The position numbers and the translations under genes were made by a program. A stretch of 64,000 nucleotides of DNA from Thalassolituus alkanivorans (GTDB taxonomy: Bacteria > Pseudomonadota > Gammaproteobacteria > Pseudomonadales > Oceanobacteraceae), in contig NZ_JAJAEL010000006.1 in assembly GCF_020447205.1 (NCBI RefSeq), positions 384,660 through 448,659 of the forward strand. The letters are read 5' to 3'. Below, one piece after another: positions 26,300-35,931 of this stretch; position 1 is the first letter of the stretch, and each line of letters opens with the position of its first letter. The notes below the pieces were generated by a model. That model had not been told where the DNA came from. It was given only the letters and a program-made list of their open reading frames with translations, and made no database searches.

Positions 26300-27117
26300 C
26301 ACTCAGAAATATAAAGAACAGGCAAAACCCTTTGCCCCTGACAGATCAGATTATCTGGTTAACCGGAGCATCAAGCGGTATTGGTGAAGCCCTTGTGCAT
26401 AAATTACAGCAACAGTGCCGTCACCTGATAATCAGTGCACGCAATGCGATAGCTCTGCAAAAACTGGCTGAAAATTACAGTAATGTCAGCATTCAGGTTG
26501 CTGACATTACTGATGCCGCACAAATGTTGGCTGCGGCAGCGGCTATTAAGGCCCAGTTCGGCTATATCGATACCTTAATCGCGAATGCCGGCACCTGTGA
26601 ATATGTCGATGTCGACCATTTTGATGGGGCATTAATCCGACGCGTTCATGAAACCAATTTCTTCGGTCTGGTCAATACCGTTCAGGCCGCACTGCCCCTG
26701 CTGGAGAAAAGCCAACAGGGTTATATTGCCGGCATGAGCAGTAGTGTGACCTGGCTGGCGATGCCACGTGCTCAGGCCTACGGTGCCAGCAAAGCAGCTG
26801 TACGCCATTTTCTCCAGTGCATGCAGGCGGATCTGAAACACAAAGGGATTGATGTTGGCATTATATCTCCCGGGTTTGTTAAGACTCCCCTGACAGATCG
26901 CAATGACTTTCCAATGCCCGGAAAAATCGATGCTGAAAGTGCTGCAGATATCATTATCCGGGGACTGAAAAAACGTCGCCTGGAAATCCGGTTCCCATTT
27001 TTATTCACCCTGATACTGCGCCTGACAGGTGCATTGCCCGCCCGCCTGCGACTGAAAATAACCAGCGCTATGGCACGTAACAATCCACAACCTGAAACCG
27101 GAGACCATCACTCATGA
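26296..27117 (+). CDS. Short-chain dehydrogenase/reductase
   Basis: A 273-residue classical SDR: NAD(P)-binding TGASSGIGEAL, NAG motif (IANAGTCEYV), catalytic Ser (SSSVTWL) and YGASK with the Tyr/Lys pair. Substrate unknown. SDRs of this type accompany FAD oxidoreductase, DUF1365 and Cfa-like genes in light-stress operons and may act on modified lipids. It overlaps the previous and next gene by 4 bases each. Confidence 0.9.
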   Translation: MTLRNIKNRQNPLPLTDQIIWLTGASSGIGEALVHKLQQQCRHLIISARNAIALQKLAENYSNVSIQVADITDAAQMLAAAAAIKAQFGYIDTLIANAGTCEYVDVDHFDGALIRRVHETNFFGLVNTVQAALPLLEKSQQGYIAGMSSSVTWLAMPRAQAYGASKAAVRHFLQCMQADLKHKGIDVGIISPGFVKTPLTDRNDFPMPGKIDAESAADIIIRGLKKRRLEIRFPFLFTLILRLTGALPARLRLKITSAMARNNPQPETGDHHS

Positions 27118-28373
27118 AAGAACGTATTGCGATTATCGGTTCCGGAATTTCCGGCCTGACCAGTGCCTGGCTGTTACGTGAAAAATACGATGTCCATCTG
27201 TATGAAGCCGGTGACTATCTCGGCGGGCATACTCAGACCAATGATATTGAGGTCGCAGGAAAAACCTATCCGGTTAACAGTGGATTTATTGTCTTTAACG
27301 ACTGGACCTATCCTGACTTTATTCGTCTTATGGACCGGCTGGGTGTTGCCGCTGAAAACTCGGATATGAGCTTCAGTGTTAAATGCGAGCGATCGGGAAT
27401 GGAATACAACGGCCATTCTCTGGACTCTCTCTTTGCCCAGCGCAGTAACATTTTCAACCTGCGTTTTCTCTGGATGATCAGGGATATTCTGAAATTCAAC
27501 AAAGAAACCCGCGCAGAACTCGCATCCGGCAGTGTAAGCAACAGCGAAACACTGGGGGAATACCTGATCCGCAAAGGCTACAGCGATTACTTCCGCCGCT
27601 ATTACATCATCCCCATGGGCGCTGCGATCTGGTCAGCCAGCGAAGCCATGATGATGGATTTCCCTCTGTACTTCTTCCTGCGCTTTTTCAACAACCACGG
27701 CATGCTCAGCGTGGATGAAAGGCCACAGTGGCGGGTAATCAGTAATGGCTCACGCAGTTACGTACGCCGCATAGAGCAGGATCTGGAAGCGGGCCATATC
27801 TATCTGAATACGGAAGTTACCCGGGTAGAGCGTGATGATCAGGGCGTTATGCTCTATTCATCACGGGGAGCTGAACGCTATTCCCAGGTTATTTTCGCCT
27901 GTCACAGTGATCAGGCGCTGAAGATGCTTGCCCATCCAACCACAGAAGAGCAGGAAATTCTGGGGGCAATTCCTTATAAAATGAATGATGTCGTATTGCA
28001 TACCGACAGCAGTATTCTTCCGGAAAACAAAAAGGCATGGGCAGCCTGGAATTACCATATCGGTCAAAAAGATCAGGATACCGTCGCGGTAACCTACTAT
28101 ATGAACCGCCTGCAGAACTTTGATGATGCTCCGGTTGATTTCTGCGTTACGCTGAATAAGACCAGAGATATTGACCCGAAAAAAATCCTGCGATCTTTCC
28201 GTTATGCACACCCGGTGTTCACTCTGCAAGGTATGGCGGCACAACAACGTCATACTGAAATCAGTGGTCATAACCGCAGCCATTTCTGTGGTGCTTACTG
28301 GTTTAATGGTTTTCACGAAGACGGCGTTAAAAGTGCTTTGCGCGTTACTGAATCACTGGGAGTGTCGCTGTGA
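27114..28373 (+). CDS. FAD-dependent oxidoreductase (COG2907, amine-oxidase-like)
   Basis: A 419-residue flavoprotein with N-terminal [29 protein letters not shown] and [13 protein letters not shown], which mark the COG2907 family. Related proteins sit beside Cfa-like methyltransferases in many bacteria and include fatty-acid-modifying enzymes of the furan-fatty-acid pathway, where a flavoprotein desaturates a methylated chain. Whether this protein does the same is inference from neighbourhood. Overlaps the SDR and DUF1365 genes by 4 bases each. Confidence 0.9.
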   Translation: MKERIAIIGSGISGLTSAWLLREKYDVHLYEAGDYLGGHTQTNDIEVAGKTYPVNSGFIVFNDWTYPDFIRLMDRLGVAAENSDMSFSVKCERSGMEYNGHSLDSLFAQRSNIFNLRFLWMIRDILKFNKETRAELASGSVSNSETLGEYLIRKGYSDYFRRYYIIPMGAAIWSASEAMMMDFPLYFFLRFFNNHGMLSVDERPQWRVISNGSRSYVRRIEQDLEAGHIYLNTEVTRVERDDQGVMLYSSRGAERYSQVIFACHSDQALKMLAHPTTEEQEILGAIPYKMNDVVLHTDSSILPENKKAWAAWNYHIGQKDQDTVAVTYYMNRLQNFDDAPVDFCVTLNKTRDIDPKKILRSFRYAHPVFTLQGMAAQQRHTEISGHNRSHFCGAYWFNGFHEDGVKSALRVTESLGVSL

Positions 28374-29344
28374 TATTCCAGCAGCAAAAGCCTTCAGGCC
28401 GACCATCTGCTCAGGCTCGGCACAGCGCGATTTATACTGGCTGGGTTCGCCATCGCCGCTTTACTCAGACAGATAACGCCTTTAAATACCAGGTTTTTAT
28501 GGTACTGCTTGATCTGGATGAAGCAGAACAGGTACTGGCACGGCATCCGCTGTGGAAATGCGGCAGTAAAGGTATGGCCTTGATCCGCTTCTGTCGTGAT
28601 GACTATTTTGCTGCTGAACATAAGATCTGTGACCAACCATCGGATCTCAAGCGTTTATTGGTCAATACCTTTTATCAGGAGTTAAATGAACGGGTCGAGC
28701 GTGTTTCCATGCTCACCAACCTGCGCAGCTTTGGTTACCTGATAAACCCGGTTACATTTTATTTTGGCTACCGCAGCGATGGCAGTCTTGCCGGTATTCT
28801 TGCAGAAATTACCAATACCCCCTGGGGCGAGCGTTTTCACTACACGCTATCAACCAGCAATGACACAACTGCTGGTAACACAACCGCCGGTAACACCACG
28901 ATAGAGAAACAGCAGGGTATCGTACCTGTCCGTCATTTGGTCAGTACTTCTTTTAAAGGATTTCACGGCTACGAATACCGTTTTAATAAAGACTTTCATG
29001 TATCACCATTTAATCCAATGGCCATGGAGTACCGCTGGGTCATTCAGAATCCGGCAGAAGAACTGCTGATTCATATGGATACCTTTAACCTTGCGAACCT
29101 GGGCCATAAAGATTTCGATGCAACGATGAAGCTGGAAAGACGAGAATTTTCCCGTGCCATGATGAGTAAAGTGCTGTGGCGTTTTCCATTGATGACTCTG
29201 AAAGTTGTCGCCGGTATTTACTGGAATGCTTTTAAGCTTTGGCTGCGCCGTTCACCTTTTTACGATCATCCGGGTAAACCCTCACCTGAAACCGAACTCA
29301 ATAACAAGTCTGAGGCCAGCTCTGGCCGGGAGCAAATGCGATGA
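28370..29344 (+). CDS. DUF1365 family protein
   Basis: A 324-residue protein of DUF1365, recognised by [41 protein letters not shown], and [22 protein letters not shown]. The family is found almost always next to the COG2907 flavoprotein and a Cfa-like gene; biochemical role unknown. It starts with GTG overlapping the flavoprotein stop. A 15-base imperfect tandem repeat (28865-28894) adds a TTAGN/TTAGN stretch in a loop not expected in the family. Confidence 0.88.
   Translation: MIFQQQKPSGRPSAQARHSAIYTGWVRHRRFTQTDNAFKYQVFMVLLDLDEAEQVLARHPLWKCGSKGMALIRFCRDDYFAAEHKICDQPSDLKRLLVNTFYQELNERVERVSMLTNLRSFGYLINPVTFYFGYRSDGSLAGILAEITNTPWGERFHYTLSTSNDTTAGNTTAGNTTIEKQQGIVPVRHLVSTSFKGFHGYEYRFNKDFHVSPFNPMAMEYRWVIQNPAEELLIHMDTFNLANLGHKDFDATMKLERREFSRAMMSKVLWRFPLMTLKVVAGIYWNAFKLWLRRSPFYDHPGKPSPETELNNKSEASSGREQMR
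28865..28894. repeat. 15-bp imperfect tandem repeat in the DUF1365 gene
   Basis: ACAACTGCTGGTAAC (28865-28879) is followed by ACAACCGCCGGTAAC (28880-28894), differing by two T-to-C changes, and the third unit begins ACCACG. The repeat keeps frame and codes for TTAGN twice. Confidence 0.85.
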
Positions 29345-30597
29345 AAACTCTGACGATGAATCCGGAAAAAATGCACTGGCTCGACCGCTTATGCCGGAAC
29401 GCACTGTTAAATACACTGGAAAATCTTCATACCGGTTGTATACGCCTGCAAGAAGGAGATCAGCAGCATATTTTTGGCAATCCGGCCGCTACAGAATTCA
29501 GTGCTGCAATTGAAATACTGGATGCGGAGGCTTACCGCAATATTGCTCTTAACGGCAGCGTCGGAGCGGGTGAGTCTTATATGACCGGTGATTGGACAAG
29601 TGAAAACCTTCCCATGCTGATCCGGGTGCTCGCACGCAACAAAGACGTGGTTGACAGCATCGACGGCGGACTGGCCAGCTTTGGGAAATTACTGCTGAAA
29701 GGCTTTCATTACCTTAATCGCAATACAGAGAAAGGTTCACGCCGGAATATTGCTGCTCATTATGATCTGGGTAACGAAATGTTTGAGCTGTTTCTGGATC
29801 CGACCATGATGTACTCCAGTGGTATATTCCCTGCAGAAACATCCAGCATGGAAGAAGCGTCGGTGTACAAGCTGGATCGTATCTGCCAGAAGTTGCAGCT
29901 CACAGCAGCAGATCATCTGGTGGAAATCGGTACCGGCTGGGGCAGCATGGCAATTCATGCAGCTAAACACTATGGCTGCAAAGTCACCACAACCACCATT
30001 TCTGAAGAGCAGTATGCCTGGGCTGAACGGCGTGTGCGCGAAGAAGGACTGGAAGATAAAATCACGCTGCTAAAAAAGGATTATCGTGCGCTGGAAGGCC
30101 AGTACGATAAGTTAGTTTCTGTTGAAATGATTGAAGCCGTTGGACATCAGTATCTGGATACCTACATAGCAACCTGCAGCCGGCTGCTGAAAGATGACGG
30201 TATTGCCCTTATTCAGGCGATCACGATTGATGACCAGCGCTATGATCAGGCAAAAAATGAAGTCGATTTTATTAAGCGCTATATATTTCCGGGAAGCTTC
30301 ATTCCCTGCGTCACGGCCATCAGTCAGGCTGTTACACGCGCAAGTGATATGAAAATGATTCATATGGAGGATATTACTCCCCATTATGCGCGCACGCTGG
30401 ATGCATGGCGTAAGCGTTTTCTCAGTAACCGTGAGCAGATTATGGCCCTTGGCTATGATGAAACCTTTATCCGTTTATGGGACTTTTATTTTGCCTACTG
30501 CGAAGGCGGATTTGCCGAGCGGGTAATCGGTGATGTTCAGCTGGTATTCGCCAAACCATTAAATCGCCGTCCGCCACTATTGGGTAATCTGAGCTGA
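29341..30597 (+). CDS. cfa: Cyclopropane-fatty-acyl-phospholipid synthase family methyltransferase
   Basis: SAM-dependent enzyme acting on double bonds of membrane phospholipid chains, at the inner face of the membrane. The 418-residue protein has the lipid-binding N-terminal region, [29 protein letters not shown] motif [15 protein letters not shown] and the [15 protein letters not shown] active-site block. Both true cyclopropane synthases and methyltransferases that begin furan-fatty-acid synthesis look like this, so the product is uncertain. Overlaps the DUF1365 gene by 4 bases. Confidence 0.9.
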   Translation: MKTLTMNPEKMHWLDRLCRNALLNTLENLHTGCIRLQEGDQQHIFGNPAATEFSAAIEILDAEAYRNIALNGSVGAGESYMTGDWTSENLPMLIRVLARNKDVVDSIDGGLASFGKLLLKGFHYLNRNTEKGSRRNIAAHYDLGNEMFELFLDPTMMYSSGIFPAETSSMEEASVYKLDRICQKLQLTAADHLVEIGTGWGSMAIHAAKHYGCKVTTTTISEEQYAWAERRVREEGLEDKITLLKKDYRALEGQYDKLVSVEMIEAVGHQYLDTYIATCSRLLKDDGIALIQAITIDDQRYDQAKNEVDFIKRYIFPGSFIPCVTAISQAVTRASDMKMIHMEDITPHYARTLDAWRKRFLSNREQIMALGYDETFIRLWDFYFAYCEGGFAERVIGDVQLVFAKPLNRRPPLLGNLS

Positions 30598-30598
30598 T

Positions 30599-31108
30599 AT
30601 GAACCTGCCAATGAACGCAATGGTAAGCAGCAAAAAAATGGCTCTTCTGCTGAATATTATCGGTTTTCAGCTGTGCTGGATTGCCTGTGTCATTGGCGGA
30701 AACTTATGGGCTTCTCTCTGCGTTTCGCTATTTATGTTTTGGCACTGGTGGCAGCTTAAAACCGGAGAATTGTGGCTGATTATTACGATCACACTGGGAG
30801 GAACGCTGTTTGACAGTTTATTACTGAATTTTGATTTGCTGACATTTCCTTCTTACGAAGGCCCACTGATACCACTGTGGCTGATTCTGCTGTGGACAGC
30901 TTTTTCAGCAACCCTGTATCACTCGATGGCCTGGTTGCTGAAAAAGCCATTATTGGCCGCAGCCCTTGGTGCTGTTGCAGCCCCCTGGAGTTATTACGCA
31001 GGCTCACTGTTTGATGCGGTACAGCTGACATCACCAGCGTTACTGCTGATAGCTTCCGCCTGGGCATTATTGTTGGGGGCGGTTGCCCTTTTTCGCCGGG
31101 AGCGATAA
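30599..31108 (+). CDS. DUF2878 integral membrane protein
   Basis: A 169-residue protein with about five hydrophobic helices and the family opening LLNIIGFQLCWIACVIGG. DUF2878 genes are habitual neighbours of COG2907, DUF1365 and Cfa-like genes; function unknown, perhaps helping to present lipid substrates at the membrane. It begins one base after the cfa stop. Confidence 0.85.
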   Translation: MNLPMNAMVSSKKMALLLNIIGFQLCWIACVIGGNLWASLCVSLFMFWHWWQLKTGELWLIITITLGGTLFDSLLLNFDLLTFPSYEGPLIPLWLILLWTAFSATLYHSMAWLLKKPLLAAALGAVAAPWSYYAGSLFDAVQLTSPALLLIASAWALLLGAVALFRRER

Positions 31109-31110
31109 TC

Positions 31111-31836
31111 ATGTTAACCACTTCAGTTAAAGTATTGTTGGCAGGACTTATCCTTAATGCACAGGCAGACGTCACTGAGGTTATGATCTATTCCGGAAAG
31201 GCTTATGCACCGGACAACCCCCGGCAGCTGCTTTACTGTGAAAAGCACCGTTTGCAGCTGCGCGGTGATAAACCTTACCGGCGTAACGTCAGTTACTTTA
31301 ATGCCGATGGAAAGCTGATAGCACAAAAGGAAAATCAATACTTCAGTAACCCGGCAGCGCCCGACTTCCGCTTGCAGGACTTACGCCATCATTATCATGA
31401 GCAGGCCAAATATAATGATGATGGCAGCCTGCTATTGAGCCTGCAGGAGAATTCTGCAGCAGAAGAGCAGAAGACTCTCCTTACAGAATTGCCGGAAAAT
31501 CTGGTCATTGATGCCGGATTTGACGAATTTGTACGTCTTCATTGGCAATCGTTACTGTCAGGTAAAGAGGTGAGCTTCAGTTTTGCTTCTGCAGCCCGTC
31601 AGGATCTTGTTAATTTCCGGCTGGAGAGGACATCGCTGGATGATCGTCAACTGGTGCTCAGCATGCGCCTGAAATCGCGCCTGCTGGCCTGGTTGCTGGA
31701 TCCGATAGAGCTGACCTATGAGCGCGACAGTCAGCGCCTGCTGCGTTATCGTGGCCTGAGTAACATTATGGATTCCGCTGGTAATACCTATCACGCAGAT
31801 ATCCGTTATGAATATCCGGGGGATTGTCCGAACTGA
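31111..31836 (+). CDS. Unknown exported protein ending the photolyase operon
   Basis: A 241-residue protein with a short signal sequence (MLTTSVKVLLAGLILNAQA). The rest is strand-rich (RNVSYFNADGKLIAQKENQYF, LVLSMRLKSRLLAWLLDPIELTYERDSQRLLRYRG), and could be a periplasmic lipid-binding fold, but I do not recognise a family. It follows the DUF2878 gene by two bases, so it belongs to the operon. No terminator is evident after it. Confidence 0.72.
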   Translation: MLTTSVKVLLAGLILNAQADVTEVMIYSGKAYAPDNPRQLLYCEKHRLQLRGDKPYRRNVSYFNADGKLIAQKENQYFSNPAAPDFRLQDLRHHYHEQAKYNDDGSLLLSLQENSAAEEQKTLLTELPENLVIDAGFDEFVRLHWQSLLSGKEVSFSFASAARQDLVNFRLERTSLDDRQLVLSMRLKSRLLAWLLDPIELTYERDSQRLLRYRGLSNIMDSAGNTYHADIRYEYPGDCPN

Positions 31837-31978
31837 TGGCGCCGTCCGGCTTGTTTCTTCAGGCCGCGGCGCAGATGACAGCAAAACCTCTCAATGGTTC
31901 ACCTTGCATTCATCTTTACCTGCTAACATCAGCTCTATTATGACTATATCTGTGAATTATCAACAGGGAAAACGTCCG

Positions 31979-34057
31979 ATGAAATCACCGATGGCATTGC
32001 CTCAACGCACCGCACTCTCAGCACAGATACAGCTGGCTGGCCTGCTGATCTCCGGCCTTCTTTTTGCTGCCCCGGCCAGTGCCGATGAAACTGAAGCTAT
32101 TGAACTGGATACAGTACAGATCAGTGGAAAAGAGGAGAAACTGACCGAGATTTCCACAGAAAAGCTGTTGAAGATTCCCGGTTCAGGTAATGACCCTTTG
32201 CGCGCAATCGAGAGTCTTCCCGGTGTGACCTTTACCGGAGGAAGAACATCGGCACCGGCCGTGCGTGGTTCATCCCCGGATGACAATGCTTATATTATTG
32301 ATTTTATTCCCGTTGGTTATATTTTCCATACCGACTCGTCCAGTATTCTTAGCGATAATGTCGTTGAAGATTTTACCCTCGAAACTGCAGCGTTTCCGGC
32401 GCAATACAACAACGCAACCGGCGCCGTCATCGATGCCACATCACGCTCCCCCTATTATGACCGCAGCCAGTTTATTATTGACGCAAGCCTGCTGAAGGCC
32501 GGTATTTTTATCGAACAACCGCTCAGCGAAAATCAGAGTTTTTACATTGCTGCGCGGCAGAGTCTGTTTCAGTACTACATCGAGAACTTTCTCGATGACG
32601 AAGACTTCGAGTTCACAACTGTACCGGAATATTACGATTATCAGGGAAAATATGAGTACCGCATCAGCGCAACGGAAACCCTGTCATTCCAGGCCATTGG
32701 TTCACGCGATAAAGCCGGTCTGTTATTTGCCGAAGATTCTGACACTGTGTTGCAGGACCCGGGGTTATCCGGCGGACTGGCTTTTGAAGCCTTTTTCAAC
32801 AGCCAGGGGCTGGTCTGGGAAAAGCTGTATACCAGTGGCATGACCCATAAAATCGGCCTGTCGCAAATGGAGCAAAAACTTGGTTTCCGAGTTGGCCCCG
32901 ACAACAAAATCGACGTGAAAGTAAATGACTATAACCTGCGCAGTCAGTTCAGCTACCCACTGAATTACCAGCATGAATTACGCTGGGGTGTGGAATTAAC
33001 GGAAAGCCAGATCAGTTACAAAGGCCGTTTTGAAGCTCCGCCCTGTGATGAATTTACGCCGGATTGCCGTATCGTAGATGGCACCGAAGTATTGGAAGGT
33101 GACGGTAAACCTACAATTTATCACTACGATGCACACCTTGCAGACGCCTGGGACGTAACCCAGAACTGGACACTGACCCCTGGTGTTGCGCTGTCCTATG
33201 ATGATTATACCGAGCAGTATTTCGGTGAACCTCGCCTGCAAAGCCGCTGGCAGTTCACCAATAACTGGTGGTTTACCAGTGCCTATGGCCGCCACCATAT
33301 TCTGCCGGATAATTTTGGTGATTATGTCGCACCTTTCGGTAATCCGGATCTGAAACAGCCAACCGCTACGCACTACGAGCTGGGTATTGAAAATCAGCTG
33401 GCCAATGACATGCTGTGGAAATTCGAAGTTTATTATAAAGACCTGGATAACATCATTATCGGCCGCCCGGGTCAGGCCTATTACAGCAGCCTGACAGATG
33501 ATGAATATAACGACCTGCCACTGTATACCAATGATGCTGATGGCAAAGCCTGGGGCATGGAATTTTTCCTGAATAAAAACCTGACCGAGCGCTGGTATGG
33601 CTGGTTGTCGGTGGCTTACTCACGCACCTTCCGCACCAATAATCTGACCGGAGATGACTTCAGTTATAACTACGACCAGCCGGTTATTATCAACAGCGTG
33701 GCGAATTACAAACTGAATAAAGACTGGCAGATTGGTTTTAAATGGCGCTATCAGAGCGGCCAGTTAATTACACCACTTGAAGGTTCCGTACAGGATGCCG
33801 ATGATCCTGCACTGTATAACCCGATCTATGGCAATCTGAATTCCGAACGCCTACCGGCCTATCACAAACTGGATGTACGTGCTGACCGTACCTACCGCTT
33901 CAGTGGCTGGGAAATGGACTTTTACGCAGAAATCCTGAACCTGTACGGACGTGATAACGTCACCGGCTACGAATACAAAGGGGCGGATTACAGCGAAAAA
34001 GAAGAGGTTACCGATTTACCGACCATTATCTCGTTCGGCATTAAAGCCAAAATCTGA
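31979..34057 (+). CDS. TonB-dependent outer-membrane receptor (substrate unknown)
   Basis: A 692-residue TonB-dependent receptor. I chose the ATG at 31979, which starts a normal signal sequence (MKSPMALPQR..., ending near PASA); the longer frame from 31808 overlaps the previous gene. The plug domain is visible as DPLRAIESLPGV, APAVRGSSPDDNAYIIDFIPVGY and FPAQYNNATGAVIDATSRS, then a barrel ending in a typical aromatic/hydrophobic C terminus (IISFGIKAKI). No iron-siderophore hallmark is obvious and there is no Fur box; its position after the lipid operon leaves a lipid- or pigment-like substrate open. A terminator follows. Confidence 0.88.
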   Translation: MKSPMALPQRTALSAQIQLAGLLISGLLFAAPASADETEAIELDTVQISGKEEKLTEISTEKLLKIPGSGNDPLRAIESLPGVTFTGGRTSAPAVRGSSPDDNAYIIDFIPVGYIFHTDSSSILSDNVVEDFTLETAAFPAQYNNATGAVIDATSRSPYYDRSQFIIDASLLKAGIFIEQPLSENQSFYIAARQSLFQYYIENFLDDEDFEFTTVPEYYDYQGKYEYRISATETLSFQAIGSRDKAGLLFAEDSDTVLQDPGLSGGLAFEAFFNSQGLVWEKLYTSGMTHKIGLSQMEQKLGFRVGPDNKIDVKVNDYNLRSQFSYPLNYQHELRWGVELTESQISYKGRFEAPPCDEFTPDCRIVDGTEVLEGDGKPTIYHYDAHLADAWDVTQNWTLTPGVALSYDDYTEQYFGEPRLQSRWQFTNNWWFTSAYGRHHILPDNFGDYVAPFGNPDLKQPTATHYELGIENQLANDMLWKFEVYYKDLDNIIIGRPGQAYYSSLTDDEYNDLPLYTNDADGKAWGMEFFLNKNLTERWYGWLSVAYSRTFRTNNLTGDDFSYNYDQPVIINSVANYKLNKDWQIGFKWRYQSGQLITPLEGSVQDADDPALYNPIYGNLNSERLPAYHKLDVRADRTYRFSGWEMDFYAEILNLYGRDNVTGYEYKGADYSEKEEVTDLPTIISFGIKAKI

Positions 34058-34072
34058 GAACCACAGCCAGAC

Positions 34073-34096
34073 AAGCCCATCAGACGATGGGCTTTT
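34073..34096 (+). terminator. Intrinsic terminator of the TonB receptor gene
   Basis: AAGCCCATC (34073-34081) pairs with GATGGGCTT (34086-34094) around AGAC and ends in TTTT. It overlaps the last codons of the convergent GNAT gene. Confidence 0.8.
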
Positions 34097-34706
34097 CCAT
34101 ATATTCATGGCTGCCAATGCCGCCGAAAGCAGACTGAAAACCTCCGTGACGGATGACCCGTGGCTTAAAGCCCAAGCGCAGATATAACGCCCGCGCCCGC
34201 GGATTATTATCGGCGACATCCAGAGCAACATGGGTCAGACTCAGAGTCTGCGCACGGAGAATCAGTTGCTCTACCAGCTGCTCACCAATACCGCGACCGC
34301 GCATTTCCGGCTTAACGCCCAGCTGATAGATTAATCCGCGGTTTGCCTGTGGCGGACGGATCACCCGCTCAGTGCGCAAGCCGCGGAACATGACTCCCGG
34401 CACTTGCCGGGCAGCATAAAAGCTGCCGATATCACGTATCGCCGCCAGCATAAATCCCGCACTTTCCGCCTGCGTGCGCAAGGCGCCGACCCCCACCACT
34501 TCGCCATCGATCACCGCTGCCAGATGTTGCTGAAAACCAAACTCGGAACGACCATTGCTGAATGCATGGTGGAGAAAATTCTGCGCCTCCTGTTCATGAC
34601 GACTGCAGAACACGTAGTTAAAAGCTCCGGGACCAGAACTGTAAATCAGTGGCACAGCGGCACGGGCATCAGCTCCCACACAGGGACGGAAACTCAGATC
34701 ACGCAT
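34080..34706 (-). CDS. GNAT family N-acetyltransferase
   Basis: A 208-residue acetyltransferase. The acetyl-CoA-binding motif is QLGVKPEMRGRGIGEQLVEQ, followed by LDVADNNPRARALYLRLGFK, which is typical of the GNAT fold. I placed the start at MRDLSFRP (34706), preceded by AGGA; the open frame continues upstream to 34796 without family character. Substrate unknown. Its 3' end overlaps the terminator of the convergent receptor gene. Confidence 0.85.
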   Translation of the reverse strand: MRDLSFRPCVGADARAAVPLIYSSGPGAFNYVFCSRHEQEAQNFLHHAFSNGRSEFGFQQHLAAVIDGEVVGVGALRTQAESAGFMLAAIRDIGSFYAARQVPGVMFRGLRTERVIRPPQANRGLIYQLGVKPEMRGRGIGEQLVEQLILRAQTLSLTHVALDVADNNPRARALYLRLGFKPRVIRHGGFQSAFGGIGSHEYMEKPIV

Positions 34707-34898
34707 ACAGAATTCCTGATCTTTTATTATTTTGGTACCAAGGTACATTTTTGAACGATCGACGTCCAGAGGCAGACAAGCCACTAAAGACAGCAATTTT
34801 TAGCTAATCATGTTTTTTTTATAGCTATTGTTCCAAAATCACCTTTAAAATTCACAAATAGCCCCCATACTGAATCCATTCGCAAGAGGAACTGTCCC

Positions 34899-35888
34899 AT
34901 GTTGATTGGTAAGCGTGAAGAATTTGACCTGAACGAGATGGCTATCTTCGTTCATGTTGTAGAAGCCGGCAGCTTTACCGGAGCCGCCAAAAACCTTGGT
35001 CTGCCCAAGTCCACGGTCAGCCGCAAGATCACCCAGCTGGAAGAACGCCTCGGCGTACGCCTTATCCAGCGCACCACCCGCAGCCTGCGCCTGACCGATA
35101 CCGGCAACGCTTACTACAACCACTGCGCACGCATTCTCAGCGAAATTGAAGAAGCCAATATCGCCGTTACCCAGATGCAGAGCACGCCAACGGGAACCCT
35201 GCGTATCACCGCACCGGTCCTGTTCGGCTCGACCGTATTGTCGAGTCTGGTGGCCGAATTTATGGAACAACACCCACAGGTGATGGTTGATCTGGTCTTG
35301 TCTGATCAGCGTCTGGATCTGGTGCAGGAAGGGATCGACGTCGCATTCCGCATTGGCCAGCTGGAAGATTCATCCCTGATCGGCCGCTATCTGGGAGATG
35401 TCCGCGCCATCCTGTGTGCCAGTCCGGAATATCTGGAACGTCACGGCATGCCGAACCACCCGGAGCAACTGCACGAACACCGCCTGCTGACCGGCTCCCA
35501 GTGGCTGCAATGGCCAATGAGTGGGCCAAGAGAAGAGCAGTACACCGTTCAGGTTAAACCACGGTTGCAGGTTAATGATTTTGCCAGCCTGTATGCCCTG
35601 ACGCTGTCGGGCGCCGGTATTTCCCCCGTGCCAATGCTGATTGCCGCTCCGGCTATCCGTGCCGGTAATCTGGTACCGGTGCTGTGCGACTGGCCGTTTG
35701 AAGCCAGCCCGATTCATGCGCTGTACCCCAGCAACCGTCATCTGTCGGCCAAAGTCCGCAGCTTTGTCGATTTCGTTATCGACAGCATCCGTCCGAATCC
35801 GCCCTGGGAAGTGGAGCTGCTGGAAAGCGCTTGTCCAAACGGAGACAAAAGCAAAGCAGACGACGTACAGAAACCGGCCGTGCACTGA
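34899..35888 (+). CDS. LysR-family transcriptional regulator
   Basis: A 329-residue LysR regulator with N-terminal winged helix (MAIFVHVVEAGSFTGAAKNLGLPKSTVSRKI) and a LysR substrate-binding domain (TGTLRITAPVLFGSTVL...). AAGAGGA precedes the ATG. It is divergent from the GNAT gene, which is a candidate target along with the exported methyltransferase-like gene that follows 43 bases downstream. Effector unknown. Confidence 0.93.
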   Translation: MLIGKREEFDLNEMAIFVHVVEAGSFTGAAKNLGLPKSTVSRKITQLEERLGVRLIQRTTRSLRLTDTGNAYYNHCARILSEIEEANIAVTQMQSTPTGTLRITAPVLFGSTVLSSLVAEFMEQHPQVMVDLVLSDQRLDLVQEGIDVAFRIGQLEDSSLIGRYLGDVRAILCASPEYLERHGMPNHPEQLHEHRLLTGSQWLQWPMSGPREEQYTVQVKPRLQVNDFASLYALTLSGAGISPVPMLIAAPAIRAGNLVPVLCDWPFEASPIHALYPSNRHLSAKVRSFVDFVIDSIRPNPPWEVELLESACPNGDKSKADDVQKPAVH

Positions 35889-35931
35889 GCACGGCCCCAC
35901 CCGATCCGACACACTTGCACAGGGATGTTTT

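Noticed and set aside
35641..35931. N-terminal extension of the methyltransferase-like protein
   Set aside because: The extra codons lie inside the lysR gene in another frame; the ATG at 35932 has a good ribosome site and begins a proper lipoprotein signal.
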